Shown: positions 1-6,103 of the stretch, piece by piece
Position numbering within the stretch: position 1 is the stretch's first letter
How the letters are laid out: each line of letters opens with the position of its first letter
Made by a program: the position numbers and the translations under genes
Assembly: GCA_001824635.1 (NCBI GenBank)
Contig: MHYB01000002.1
Coordinates: forward strand, 21,793-33,212
Length of the DNA stretch: 11,420 nt
Reading direction: 5' to 3'
Source: Planctomycetes bacterium GWF2_50_10
Lineage (GTDB): Bacteria; Planctomycetota; Phycisphaerae; Sedimentisphaerales; GWF2-50-10
Notes under the pieces: generated by a model
The model's input: only the letters and a program-made list of their open reading frames with translations
The model's database searches: none
What the model was told of the DNA's origin: nothing

Positions 1-53
1 GTCATTGCAGATGCCAACAACGCCGCCATGATAGTTAAGATCTTTGGATGCAT
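1..53 (-). CDS. 5' end of an exported protein gene, cut by the window edge
   Basis: An ATG at 53-51 opens a frame that stays open to the window edge, giving 17 full codons that read MHPKILTIMAALLASAM. One lysine followed by a hydrophobic, alanine-rich stretch is what the start of a Sec signal peptide looks like. The ATG lies 7 bases after the stop of the DUF1573 gene, and a GGCGG overlapping the end of that gene sits 10 bases upstream as a possible weak ribosome binding site. A second ATG (29-27) is an alternative start. Too little is visible to name the product. It is probably co-transcribed with the DUF1573 gene and exported like it. Confidence 0.5.
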   Translation of the reverse strand, partial: MHPKILTIMAALLASAM

Positions 54-60
54 TCAGGAA

Positions 61-1170
61 TTACCGCCTGCTCTGCTGCCTGGAATAAAATCCGCGGCAA
101 TTGACCGTAAGCTCCGGCCCGTTTTTGACTTTGACTATAAGCGCGTCACTAAAAAACATCGTCTTGCTGTCAGCAGGGGCAATTATATTGACCGTAAGCT
201 TGTAAATATTATCCAGTTTTTCCTGCTTGAGCAGTTTAACATTGGCGTTCTTACTGGTTATAGACTCGATATCGAAGGGCTTGTCATAATTTGATTTCAC
301 CCATATCTCACGCTCGCTCACCTGCCCGCCAACCGCATCGCGAACGATTATCGAACCCGGCTGAGTTTCATATTCCGCCGGCGCACTGTACGGAATACTG
401 ATGACATCTATTGAAGGATGCGTGATCCTCAATTGAACCGCTCCCATAAGATTATTCCGCAGTTTAGCCGTATCGACTGTAAGCGGAATTGTAAAACTTG
501 AAGCGGTTGCATTGGGGTCGATATTGGCTGTTATAGCATTATTCGGCGATTCAATGCTCGTTACCGCAAATGGCTTGCCGTCGGTACTCTTAATCGTAAT
601 CGGCTGTGCCCCGCCGTTTGGCTTATCAAGACTCAACCGCAGATTTTCCGGTGTATATTCGACTTTCAAGACTATATTCGCTTTTAGAACTAGTTCGATC
701 CGCGGATTGACAGGATCATTTGAAGGCACAAACAACTGCTTAGATATAGGGCCGGGGTGCTTGGTGGCATGATATTCCACCTTCAAAACACCTGATTCGC
801 CAGGAGCATAATTATTTTTGTCCAGTGCCGGAACCGTGCATCCGCAGGTTGATTGGATCTGGCCTATATTAAGAGTACCTTTGCCCGTATTTGTGAATTT
901 GAACTGCGTCGCATTCCGGCTGTCGGGATCTATGCTGCCGAAATCATGAGTAGCCGCCTCAAAAACCATCGTCGGGGCGTTACTGTCATTTATACGCGGA
1001 GCTTGCGCGGGCTGGGACGATTGAGTTTTCACCTCTGCTGTCTGAGTTACAGCGTTATTTTCTGCCGCGTTCGCTGCAGTTTCTGTTGTTTGCCTGGCGC
1101 CTGAAGACTTGCAGCCCCAGCCGACCAGCAATGCCGCTACTACCATCAAAGACACAGCCCACCTTACCAT
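61..1170 (-). CDS. exported DUF1573 domain protein (probable lipoprotein)
   Basis: This is a 369-residue exported protein. Residues 1-20 are a signal peptide with a hydrophobic core ending in GWGC. Cys20 followed by Lys-Ser-Ser suggests lipid attachment, although the lipobox is imperfect (Gly rather than Leu at -3). Residues 21-66 are a low-complexity Ala/Thr/Gln/Asn linker, typical after a lipidation site. Residues about 68-166 match DUF1573: an HDFG motif (75-78), an FTNTG segment, and the family's STCGCT motif (107-112) with Cys109 and Cys111. The domain has an immunoglobulin-like fold in known relatives and its biochemical role is unsettled. The rest (170-360) looks like further beta-rich repeats of the same kind, without cysteines until Cys358. 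The ATG start is supported by AGGAG at 1181-1177, 6 bases upstream, and by a promoter further up. DUF1573 proteins are common in Planctomycetota and Bacteroidota. Confidence 0.85.
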   Translation of the reverse strand: MVRWAVSLMVVAALLVGWGCKSSGARQTTETAANAAENNAVTQTAEVKTQSSQPAQAPRINDSNAPTMVFEAATHDFGSIDPDSRNATQFKFTNTGKGTLNIGQIQSTCGCTVPALDKNNYAPGESGVLKVEYHATKHPGPISKQLFVPSNDPVNPRIELVLKANIVLKVEYTPENLRLSLDKPNGGAQPITIKSTDGKPFAVTSIESPNNAITANIDPNATASSFTIPLTVDTAKLRNNLMGAVQLRITHPSIDVISIPYSAPAEYETQPGSIIVRDAVGGQVSEREIWVKSNYDKPFDIESITSKNANVKLLKQEKLDNIYKLTVNIIAPADSKTMFFSDALIVKVKNGPELTVNCRGFYSRQQSRR

Positions 1171-1222
1171 ACTCTGCTCCTTTTGTAATGTCTAAGTACG
1201 TCAAATAAAAGAGTTTGTGCCA

Positions 1223-1252
1223 ATTATACAGAAGAAATAGTGTACGGGCCAA
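1223..1252 (-). promoter_or_regulatory. sigma-70-type promoter of the DUF1573 gene
   Basis: On the minus strand, a TTGGCC -35 box (1252-1247) and a perfect TATAAT -10 box (1228-1223) are separated by 18 bases. Transcription would start near 1216, about 45 bases before the ATG at 1170, leaving room for the AGGAG ribosome binding site at 1181-1177. Confidence 0.6.
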
Positions 1253-1402
1253 ACAAGCTTTTAGCAATCGTAATTACGACGCAAACTGCAAATGTTTGGT
1301 GTCAAAAATTCTGCTAATACCTGAATTTTAGACAAACCACTACATTTTTAAACTTAAAAGGAGCTTTTTTAATTAGAAATGATAGCCAATTGCTTGTCCG
1401 GT

Positions 1403-1765
1403 TTAGCGACATCCGCCCAGGCTGCACTGGGGCAGTGAACCTTTCGGAACCATGTACAGAACCATATCCGTTTTGCTTGTATCCAGGCGTTTGGCTTTAA
1501 CCAGTATATCAGAACTATTTTGGTCCATTTTGATTTTAGAACCGTTCTGCACTGCCTTGTACATCACTGTTTTACCAGAATTACGATCCACATAGTACAC
1601 AGTCCCAGTACAAGTGGCGGTATATTCGAAACAACAGCCGCCCCGCGCTTCTTTGCCGTCAAAAAGTACATGCCCGCCCCCGATCGGATGACTGCACCCA
1701 AACAACACCAATGCTGCCCCCACAAATACCGCGACTTGGATCAAATGTTTTTTTATCATCTTCAT
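1403..1765 (-). CDS. small cysteine-rich lipoprotein, unknown function
   Basis: This is a 120-residue protein with a textbook lipoprotein signal: Lys-rich N-terminus (MKMIKKH), hydrophobic core, then lipobox LFGC (21-24) with Cys24 as the lipidation site. Ser25 at +2 would, by the enterobacterial rule, favour the outer membrane. The mature part has five cysteines: a CC pair (44-45), Cys52, and two close to the end (114 and 119, in CSLGGC). Between them is a beta-rich segment with TGTVYYVDRNSGK (53-65). The even count after Cys24 is not met (five), so one cysteine may be free or bind a ligand. The start has only a weak ribosome binding site (GGA about 11 bases upstream). It has its own candidate promoter and lies 232 bases before the DUF1573 gene, so the two are probably separate units. 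I do not recognise a family. Confidence 0.75.
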   Translation of the reverse strand: MKMIKKHLIQVAVFVGAALVLFGCSHPIGGGHVLFDGKEARGGCCFEYTATCTGTVYYVDRNSGKTVMYKAVQNGSKIKMDQNSSDILVKAKRLDTSKTDMVLYMVPKGSLPQCSLGGCR

Positions 1766-1832
1766 TATATGTAAATTCCGGAGGCAAAGTTTGGGCTTAT
1801 AACCAGTTTAGAATGAAAATTCCGCGGATAAT

Positions 1833-1860
1833 TTTATAGGACCTTTTAAAAATGGGTAAA
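1833..1860 (-). promoter_or_regulatory. candidate promoter of the small lipoprotein gene
   Basis: On the minus strand, TTTACC (1860-1855) and TATAAA (1838-1833) are 16 bases apart. Transcription would start near 1826, leaving a leader of about 60 bases before the ATG at 1765. The -35 box overlaps the T-run of the upstream terminator. The region is AT-rich, so a chance match is possible. Confidence 0.4.
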
Positions 1861-1900
1861 AAGAAAACATCGAGGACTTTTTGAGCCGCTCGATGTTTTC
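1858..1900 (-). terminator. intrinsic terminator, likely ending the tyrS operon
   Basis: A perfect 12-bp inverted repeat (GAAAACATCGAG at 1863-1874 with its complement at 1889-1900) encloses a 14-base loop. Read on the minus strand, the stem is followed directly by TTTTT (1862-1858), as in a Rho-independent terminator. On the plus strand no T-run follows. The first genes upstream on this strand are the 60-residue and 198-residue genes and tyrS, so it probably ends that transcript, about 180 bases past the last stop codon. Confidence 0.75.
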
Positions 1901-2079
1901 CGGAGGGGAGAAAACTCTTTCAGACATATCTATCGGCAGCGGCTATGGCAAAACTTTACCGCAGTTATACGCAAAATGAGATGAGTTAATCACGTTCCAA
2001 TAAAAACAACTCTTGAGGTGCAGGTATAGGGAAAATGCATAAAAAATTTTAGAAAAATTCCTGCAATTTTTGATGCTTG
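1901..2079. other. non-coding stretch between the 60-residue gene and the terminator
   Basis: I see no credible gene here. It holds an AT-only inverted repeat just after the 60-residue gene (AAAAATT at 2053-2059 and AATTTTT at 2065-2071, loop CCTGC), followed on the minus strand by a T6 run, which could act as a weak first terminator. It also holds a 6-base match (1910-1915) able to pair with part of the terminator stem. It is probably the 3' untranslated region of the tyrS operon; a small RNA released from it is possible but unsupported by a clear promoter. Confidence 0.4.
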
Positions 2080-2262
2080 TTAGCTCCGCTTGATCCAGCG
2101 ACGGCGAAAATTATCCCTGATTTTTTCTGAAAATGTAAGCCCAACCCGCTGCCCGCTGGACCGGAATTCATGGTCAAAAAGGTTATCGGGCTTTGGCTTT
2201 CTGGCCAGTAAAGAAAAAAGGCCTGCAACTAGGCCTAATATTCTGTGTTTTCGCGCACTCAT
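2080..2262 (-). CDS. small basic protein of unknown function, coupled to the upstream gene
   Basis: This is a 60-residue protein whose ATG overlaps the stop of the 198-residue gene by four bases (ATGA, 2262-2259), the classic arrangement for translational coupling. The N-terminus is short and basic (MSARKHR), followed by a hydrophobic helix-like stretch (ILGLVAGLFSLLA, 8-20), which may be a membrane-associated or amphipathic helix. The remainder is rich in Arg/Lys and aromatic residues, with the segment LFDHEFRSSGQR (28-39) and a very basic tail (NFRRRWIKRS). It may therefore sit at the membrane or bind nucleic acid; neither is shown. The overlap and the sensible composition argue that it is real, though it could be a chance frame. 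I do not recognise a family. Confidence 0.6.
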   Translation of the reverse strand: MSARKHRILGLVAGLFSLLARKPKPDNLFDHEFRSSGQRVGLTFSEKIRDNFRRRWIKRS

Positions 2263-2855
2263 CTTTGCACAGCCAGCCCCACATACTTGTATAGTTCGTC
2301 CCCGCAGCGGCTCTCGAACTTGTCGCTGCCAAGTAGCTGGTGCATTTCGAGCACCTCCGGCTTGTCATTATAATACTGCCCAACAGCAGTAATGCCCCCT
2401 GTCGCCTCACCTTGCGTTTTGTACCCGCTTTCGATCAGCCATGAGCTTAGTTCATCGTTGTATTCAGCAGGAAATATGATCGCCACAACGAATTTTTCAT
2501 CACTGTACTTGGCTAAATGCACTTTCGCCTTTGTCGGCGCCGAATTTATCACAGCCAGGTTCACCAGACGCTTGTAATCTGCTTTTGCCGTCTCAATATC
2601 ATGCGAATAGAAGAACATGCCCATCTCAAGCTCAAACAGTTGCGAGCGTACCCCGCGCAGCTCGACCTTTCCATCCGGATAAGCGTTATGGATCTTATAT
2701 ACTTTAATGTCCTTATATTGTTCGCTTTCCAGCAGTTCCGTTACTTCCTGCCCTGTAAAGCCCACACCCGCATGGTCGCCAAAATCGACCACATACAAAC
2801 CGATATAATTATGACTATTTCTGAGTCTTGGTAAATTCTTTAAATTTTCAGTCAT
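2259..2855 (-). CDS. unrecognised 198-residue protein in the tyrS operon
   Basis: This is a soluble-looking protein of 198 residues with no signal peptide or membrane segment. It starts 2 bases after the tyrS stop, with AAGG 6 bases before the ATG, so it is almost certainly co-transcribed with tyrS. The N-terminal third contains NYIGLYVVDFGDHAGVGFTG (16-35), followed by a charged region. A middle helical part (about 85-105) precedes KFVVAIIFPAEYNDELSSWL (121-140), which has a strand-then-helix character. A glycine-rich stretch (GEATGGITAVGQYYNDKP, 149-166) and a C-terminal helix with its only cysteine (Cys184) follow. I see no catalytic motif I can name. Nothing in the sequence ties it mechanistically to tyrosine charging, and the linkage may reflect shared expression only. 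Confidence 0.8.
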   Translation of the reverse strand: MTENLKNLPRLRNSHNYIGLYVVDFGDHAGVGFTGQEVTELLESEQYKDIKVYKIHNAYPDGKVELRGVRSQLFELEMGMFFYSHDIETAKADYKRLVNLAVINSAPTKAKVHLAKYSDEKFVVAIIFPAEYNDELSSWLIESGYKTQGEATGGITAVGQYYNDKPEVLEMHQLLGSDKFESRCGDELYKYVGLAVQR

Positions 2856-2857
2856 TT

Positions 2858-4069
2858 TTAACCTTTTACAACCAGCTTGGCGAACCTTCTTTTGCCCACC
2901 TTTATTATCATACCGCTCCTGGGCATAATCTCATTATTTGGATCGGTAATTTTGGAATCATCTATGCTCATTCCGCCCTGCGTTATAATACGCTTGGCTT
3001 CGCCGCCTGTTTGAACCAGTTTTGCCTGCACTAGCAGTTTGGCGGCTGTAATAATCCCAGCACCTATCTCTACTTCTTCAATTTCATCAGGCAACTGCTT
3101 CTGGGCAAACACTTTATCAAACTCCGCAGCAGCATTTTCCCCTGCCTGGGAACCATAAAACTGGGCTACTATCATCTTGCCCAGCATCATTTTGGCTTGC
3201 TTGGGATGTGTTTTATTACTATCGCAAAGCACTTTTATTTCATCCGCAGGCAAATTGGTCAAGAGTGTAAAATAGTTCTCCATCATTAAATCGGAGATAC
3301 TCATGACTTTGCCGAACATATCATTAGGCTCATCGGTAACGCCGATGTAGTTACCCTTTGATTTACTCATCTTCATCACGCCGTCAAGCCCCACCAGTAT
3401 CGGCATTGTGATAACTATCTGCGCCGGCTGCCCCGCGATGCGTTGCAGGTCACGCCCCACCAGGTTATTGAACGTCTGGTCAGTCCCGCCAAGTTCAACA
3501 TCGCTCTTAACCATCACCGAATCATACCCCTGCATCAGCGGGTACAAAAACTCGTGTATTCCTATCGGATCGCCTTTTTTGTACCGCAGCTCAAAGGTAT
3601 CTCTTTCCAGCATGCGCGCGACAGTCATGTTGCTCGTAAGCTTGATTATGTCCGCCAGGCTCATTCCCGCCAGCCACTCGCTGTTGGGTCGCACCTCCAA
3701 CTTGTCCGGGTTTGTATCCAGTATCTTGCCGGCCTGATCGAAATAGGTCTTTGCGTTTGCGTCAATCTGCTCGGCCGTAAGCATCGGCCTGGTGGTATTT
3801 TGCCCCGATGGATCACCGATCCTTGCGGTATAATCGCCTATTATAAGCACCGCCTTGTGACCCAAGTCTTGGAACTGCCTTAACTTACGCAGCACAACCG
3901 TATGGCCGAGGTGAATATCCGGAGCCGTTGGATCCATCCCAAGCTTAACCCGCAGTTTCCTGCCCGTCTTAGCCGCCTCTACCAGGCGATTGGAAAGCTC
4001 ATCTTCACGGTAAAGCTCAACAGTACCTCGTTTGAGCATCTGCAATTGAGCAATAATATCGTTCGACAT
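2858..4069 (-). CDS. tyrS: tyrosyl-tRNA synthetase
   Basis: This class I aminoacyl-tRNA synthetase activates tyrosine with ATP and transfers it to tRNA-Tyr in the cytoplasm. The 403-residue length is normal for bacterial TyrRS. The HIGH signature is HLGH (53-56) inside APDIHLGHTVVLRK, and the KMSKS loop is intact at 233-237, followed by GNYIGV. The tyrosine-pocket region GYDSVMVKSDVELGGTDQTF (181-200) is typical of the family. The C-terminus (about 340-400) is an S4 RNA-binding domain (AKLLVQAKLVQTGGEAKRII). Spacing and the KSKGNYIGV sequence suggest the TyrZ-like rather than the classical E. coli-like subtype; this is from memory of the family. Transcription probably starts at the strong promoter just upstream. 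There is no long leader, so no T-box control is visible. Confidence 0.97.
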   Translation of the reverse strand: MSNDIIAQLQMLKRGTVELYREDELSNRLVEAAKTGRKLRVKLGMDPTAPDIHLGHTVVLRKLRQFQDLGHKAVLIIGDYTARIGDPSGQNTTRPMLTAEQIDANAKTYFDQAGKILDTNPDKLEVRPNSEWLAGMSLADIIKLTSNMTVARMLERDTFELRYKKGDPIGIHEFLYPLMQGYDSVMVKSDVELGGTDQTFNNLVGRDLQRIAGQPAQIVITMPILVGLDGVMKMSKSKGNYIGVTDEPNDMFGKVMSISDLMMENYFTLLTNLPADEIKVLCDSNKTHPKQAKMMLGKMIVAQFYGSQAGENAAAEFDKVFAQKQLPDEIEEVEIGAGIITAAKLLVQAKLVQTGGEAKRIITQGGMSIDDSKITDPNNEIMPRSGMIIKVGKRRFAKLVVKG

Positions 4070-4097
4070 ATTTAAACCTTAAATTTTCAAACCAGCC

Positions 4098-4126
4098 ATT
4101 ATACGCCTTCAAGCATCGCATGGCAA
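4098..4126 (-). promoter_or_regulatory. strong sigma-70-type promoter of tyrS
   Basis: On the minus strand, TTGCCA (4126-4121, five of six consensus bases) and a perfect TATAAT (4103-4098) are separated by the ideal 17 bases. The start would fall near 4091, about 22 bases before the tyrS ATG, with AAGG as ribosome binding site in between. Confidence 0.75.
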
Positions 4127-4145
4127 GCACAGCCGCATATCAAGG

Positions 4146-4174
4146 TTGACAAATCCGCTTTACCCAAATAAAGT
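4146..4174 (+). promoter_or_regulatory. promoter of the amidohydrolase gene, giving a probably leaderless mRNA
   Basis: A perfect TTGACA (4146-4151), a 17-base spacer and TAAAGT (4169-4174, four of six). The expected start point, 6-7 bases after the -10 box, coincides with the A of the ATG at 4181. No Shine-Dalgarno-like sequence lies upstream of that ATG, which fits leaderless translation. Confidence 0.6.
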
Positions 4175-4180
4175 TTGGCA

Positions 4181-4981
4181 ATGATAAAAACAGGAATAAT
4201 CGATTTTCACACGCACGCGTTTCCCGATGAGATCGCTCCTAAAGCCATGGCTGCACTGACCAAGGCTGCCGATATAAAAGCTTATGCTGATGGCACGATA
4301 AACGACCTGCTTCGGTCAATGGATCGAGCCGGCATCGAAAAATCCGTAATCGCCAATATCGCAACAAAGCCCGGCCAGTTTGAACCAATCATAAAATGGT
4401 CCGCCATGATAAGCTCTGAAAGAATTATCTCATTTGCATCCGTTCATCCCAACGACCCAGCCAGAATAGACAACATCAAACGAATAAAAGATGCCGGCCT
4501 CAAGGGAATAAAGCTCCACCCCTTCTACCAGGATTTCTTTCTTGATGAACCTCGCATGTATGAAATGTATGCTATAATTCAGGAGCTTGGACTTGTCTGC
4601 CTCGTTCACACTGGATTTGATATCGCCTTTGAACGAATCCGCCGCTGCGACCCAGCCCGGATACTAAAAATTACGCAGGATTTTCCACGGTTTAAATTCA
4701 TTTCAACACATTTCGGTGCATGGGAAGATTGGGCCGATGTAAAAGAGATGCTCCTTGGCAAGCCCGTCTATGCTGAAATTTCGCTTTCACTGGAATTTCT
4801 CGACCCAAAGGTCGCAAGGACTATGCTGATGGCTCACAAACCGGAATATTTAATTTTCGGCTCTGACTCCCCGTGGGCCGACCAGCAAAACGCCCTCAGA
4901 CTCCTTGAAGAACTTGACCTGGATGAAAAGTTATACAATCTCATGCTCCGCGAAAACGCACTGAGACTCCTCGGCGAGTAG
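4181..4981 (+). CDS. amidohydrolase family (Amidohydro_2, TIM-barrel metal hydrolase)
   Basis: This is a 266-residue metal-dependent hydrolase or decarboxylase of the amidohydrolase superfamily, family 2 type. Metal-site motifs are visible in order: HTH in DFHTHAF (His10, His12), KLHPF (Lys111, His113), VHTGFD (His143), STHFG (His177) and the catalytic Asp in FGSDSPW (Asp229). The length and the C-terminal helix ending in NALRLLG are usual for this family, where the substrate is typically a carboxylated or amide-bearing small molecule; it cannot be predicted here. I chose the ATG at 4181. An in-frame TTG at 4175 would add two residues, but it lies immediately after the -10 box, upstream of the expected transcription start. 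The gene is alone on its strand, divergent from tyrS, and its stop abuts the stop of the convergent gspF-like gene. Confidence 0.88.
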   Translation: MIKTGIIDFHTHAFPDEIAPKAMAALTKAADIKAYADGTINDLLRSMDRAGIEKSVIANIATKPGQFEPIIKWSAMISSERIISFASVHPNDPARIDNIKRIKDAGLKGIKLHPFYQDFFLDEPRMYEMYAIIQELGLVCLVHTGFDIAFERIRRCDPARILKITQDFPRFKFISTHFGAWEDWADVKEMLLGKPVYAEISLSLEFLDPKVARTMLMAHKPEYLIFGSDSPWADQQNALRLLEELDLDEKLYNLMLRENALRLLGE

Positions 4982-6100
4982 CTATTTCGCTATAATTGTC
5001 GATATCCTGAACACTGGCAAAAGCAGTGCTATCGCCACCGTACCTATTATTGATCCCATGATAATGATCATTACAGGCTCGATCATTGCCGTTACATTCT
5101 TGATACTTGCCGCGAGTTTCTTTTCGTAAAAAGTCGACATCTTATCGCAAACCTGCCCCAGCCGGCCGCTTTTTTCACCAGCCCGAAGCATCTGTATAAC
5201 GCCAGGCGAGATCAAATAACTGTTTGGCGCAGCTATCAGAGAATCCGAAAACTGCAGCCCCGCGCGTATCTTGTCATCCACGCCGGCCCACAATTCCTGA
5301 AAATAAATATTAGGACACGACCTCCGCGTTATCTCGATTGCGTCCAGCAGGTTCACGCCTGTTTTTATCATTGTGGCGATAAGCCGCATAGACCTCGTCA
5401 GGCTCGTATCAACAAGCATCGTCCCCAGCACAGGCACATGCACCTTTATATAATCAAATACCCGCTTTCCGCTGATAGTCTGGTTCCAGTAATAAATTCC
5501 CATGCCCATGATGATCAACAATGTGAGGGTAAACGTCATCTTCTGCGCATCGCCCAGGAATGAACTGAAGTCCACCAGCACCTGCGTAAGCTTTGGAAGT
5601 GCAGCCCCCCTGGTTTCGTAGATCCTCATAAATCTTGGCAGCACGAAAAACATCAGTGTGCCAGTAGCTGAAATAGCCATCAGCATCATTATGAATGGAT
5701 ATATCATCGCGCCTTTAACCTGCTTTTTCGTATCGGCCTCAGCTTCCAGATACCTGCTCAACACGTCAAACATCTCCGACATCTTTCCCGAAGCTTCCGA
5801 TGCTTGCACAAGACTTATAAACATATTGTTGAATGATCTGGGATATCGTTGGAGTCCGCTTGAAAAAGTGCCGCCGTTTTTTATACGAGTCGCGATATCG
5901 ATAAGCACTAATTTGAGATTGCCTTCACTCTGGGCCGCGATAGCATCAAGGGCATCCGAAAGCACCACACCGCTGTCGAGCATCACGCCAAGCTGCGTAA
6001 CGAACATGATCAAGTCGGTGGAATTGATCTTTATCGACGCAGCCCGCGCGTCGCTTACATTTACAACAGCGGTATTATTACTCAAAGGCATTGCTGCCAT
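4982..6100 (-). CDS. gspF: GspF/PilC-type inner-membrane platform protein of a type II secretion or type IV pilus system
   Basis: This is a polytopic inner-membrane protein forming the platform on which the assembly ATPase acts. Its 372 residues contain two GspF domains: about 33-156 (FVTQLGVMLDSGVVLSDAL) and about 236-358 (MRLIATMIKTGVNLLDAI), each with the family's gain-of-turn pattern GxxLxDAL/I. Membrane segments are visible at about 133-156, 188-206 and 338-365, the usual three. The family motif with EASGKMSEMF (102-111) recurs as AGEKSGRLGQV (307-317). The first 25 residues are a polar, variable cytoplasmic tail. The start lies 3 bases after the ATPase stop; the ribosome binding site GGAG overlaps that stop (6 bases from the ATG), so the two genes are translationally linked. 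Sequence alone does not separate secretion (GspF) from pilus (PilC) use; no prepilin or secretin is visible here. Confidence 0.92.
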   Translation of the reverse strand: MAAMPLSNNTAVVNVSDARAASIKINSTDLIMFVTQLGVMLDSGVVLSDALDAIAAQSEGNLKLVLIDIATRIKNGGTFSSGLQRYPRSFNNMFISLVQASEASGKMSEMFDVLSRYLEAEADTKKQVKGAMIYPFIMMLMAISATGTLMFFVLPRFMRIYETRGAALPKLTQVLVDFSSFLGDAQKMTFTLTLLIIMGMGIYYWNQTISGKRVFDYIKVHVPVLGTMLVDTSLTRSMRLIATMIKTGVNLLDAIEITRRSCPNIYFQELWAGVDDKIRAGLQFSDSLIAAPNSYLISPGVIQMLRAGEKSGRLGQVCDKMSTFYEKKLAASIKNVTAMIEPVMIIIMGSIIGTVAIALLLPVFRISTIIAK

Positions 6101-6103
6101 GCT

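Noticed and set aside
1282..1300. Short inverted repeat CAAAC/GTTTG upstream of the DUF1573 promoter, considered as an operator
   Set aside because: Only 5 bp per arm with an asymmetric AT-rich loop; expected by chance in such sequence.
1379..1438. 19-codon plus-strand frame preceded by AGGAG
   Set aside because: The spacing to AGGAG is too long (about 15 bases), the frame is very short, and it overlaps the 3' end of the lipoprotein gene; likely chance.
1945..1989. 14-codon plus-strand frame in the non-coding stretch, with a GGAGGGGAG upstream
   Set aside because: The Shine-Dalgarno-like sequence is about 35 bases from the ATG, too far to serve it, and nothing else supports a peptide.
2053..2071. 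AT-only inverted repeat just after the 60-residue gene, considered as the operon terminator
   Set aside because: The stem has no G-C pairs and would be unstable; the GC-containing stem with T-run at 1858-1900 is a much better terminator. Kept only as a note on the non-coding stretch.
3443..3883. 146-codon plus-strand open frame inside tyrS
   Set aside because: tyrS is certain on the opposite strand; no ribosome binding site or protein motif supports this frame.
4175..4180. TTG as the start of the amidohydrolase
   Set aside because: It lies directly after the -10 box, upstream of the expected transcription start, has no Shine-Dalgarno sequence, and adds only two residues before the good ATG.
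5018..5034. CACTG/CAGTG hairpin just past the amidohydrolase stop, considered as its terminator
   Set aside because: A 5-bp stem with no T-run after it, located inside the coding region of the GspF-type gene.
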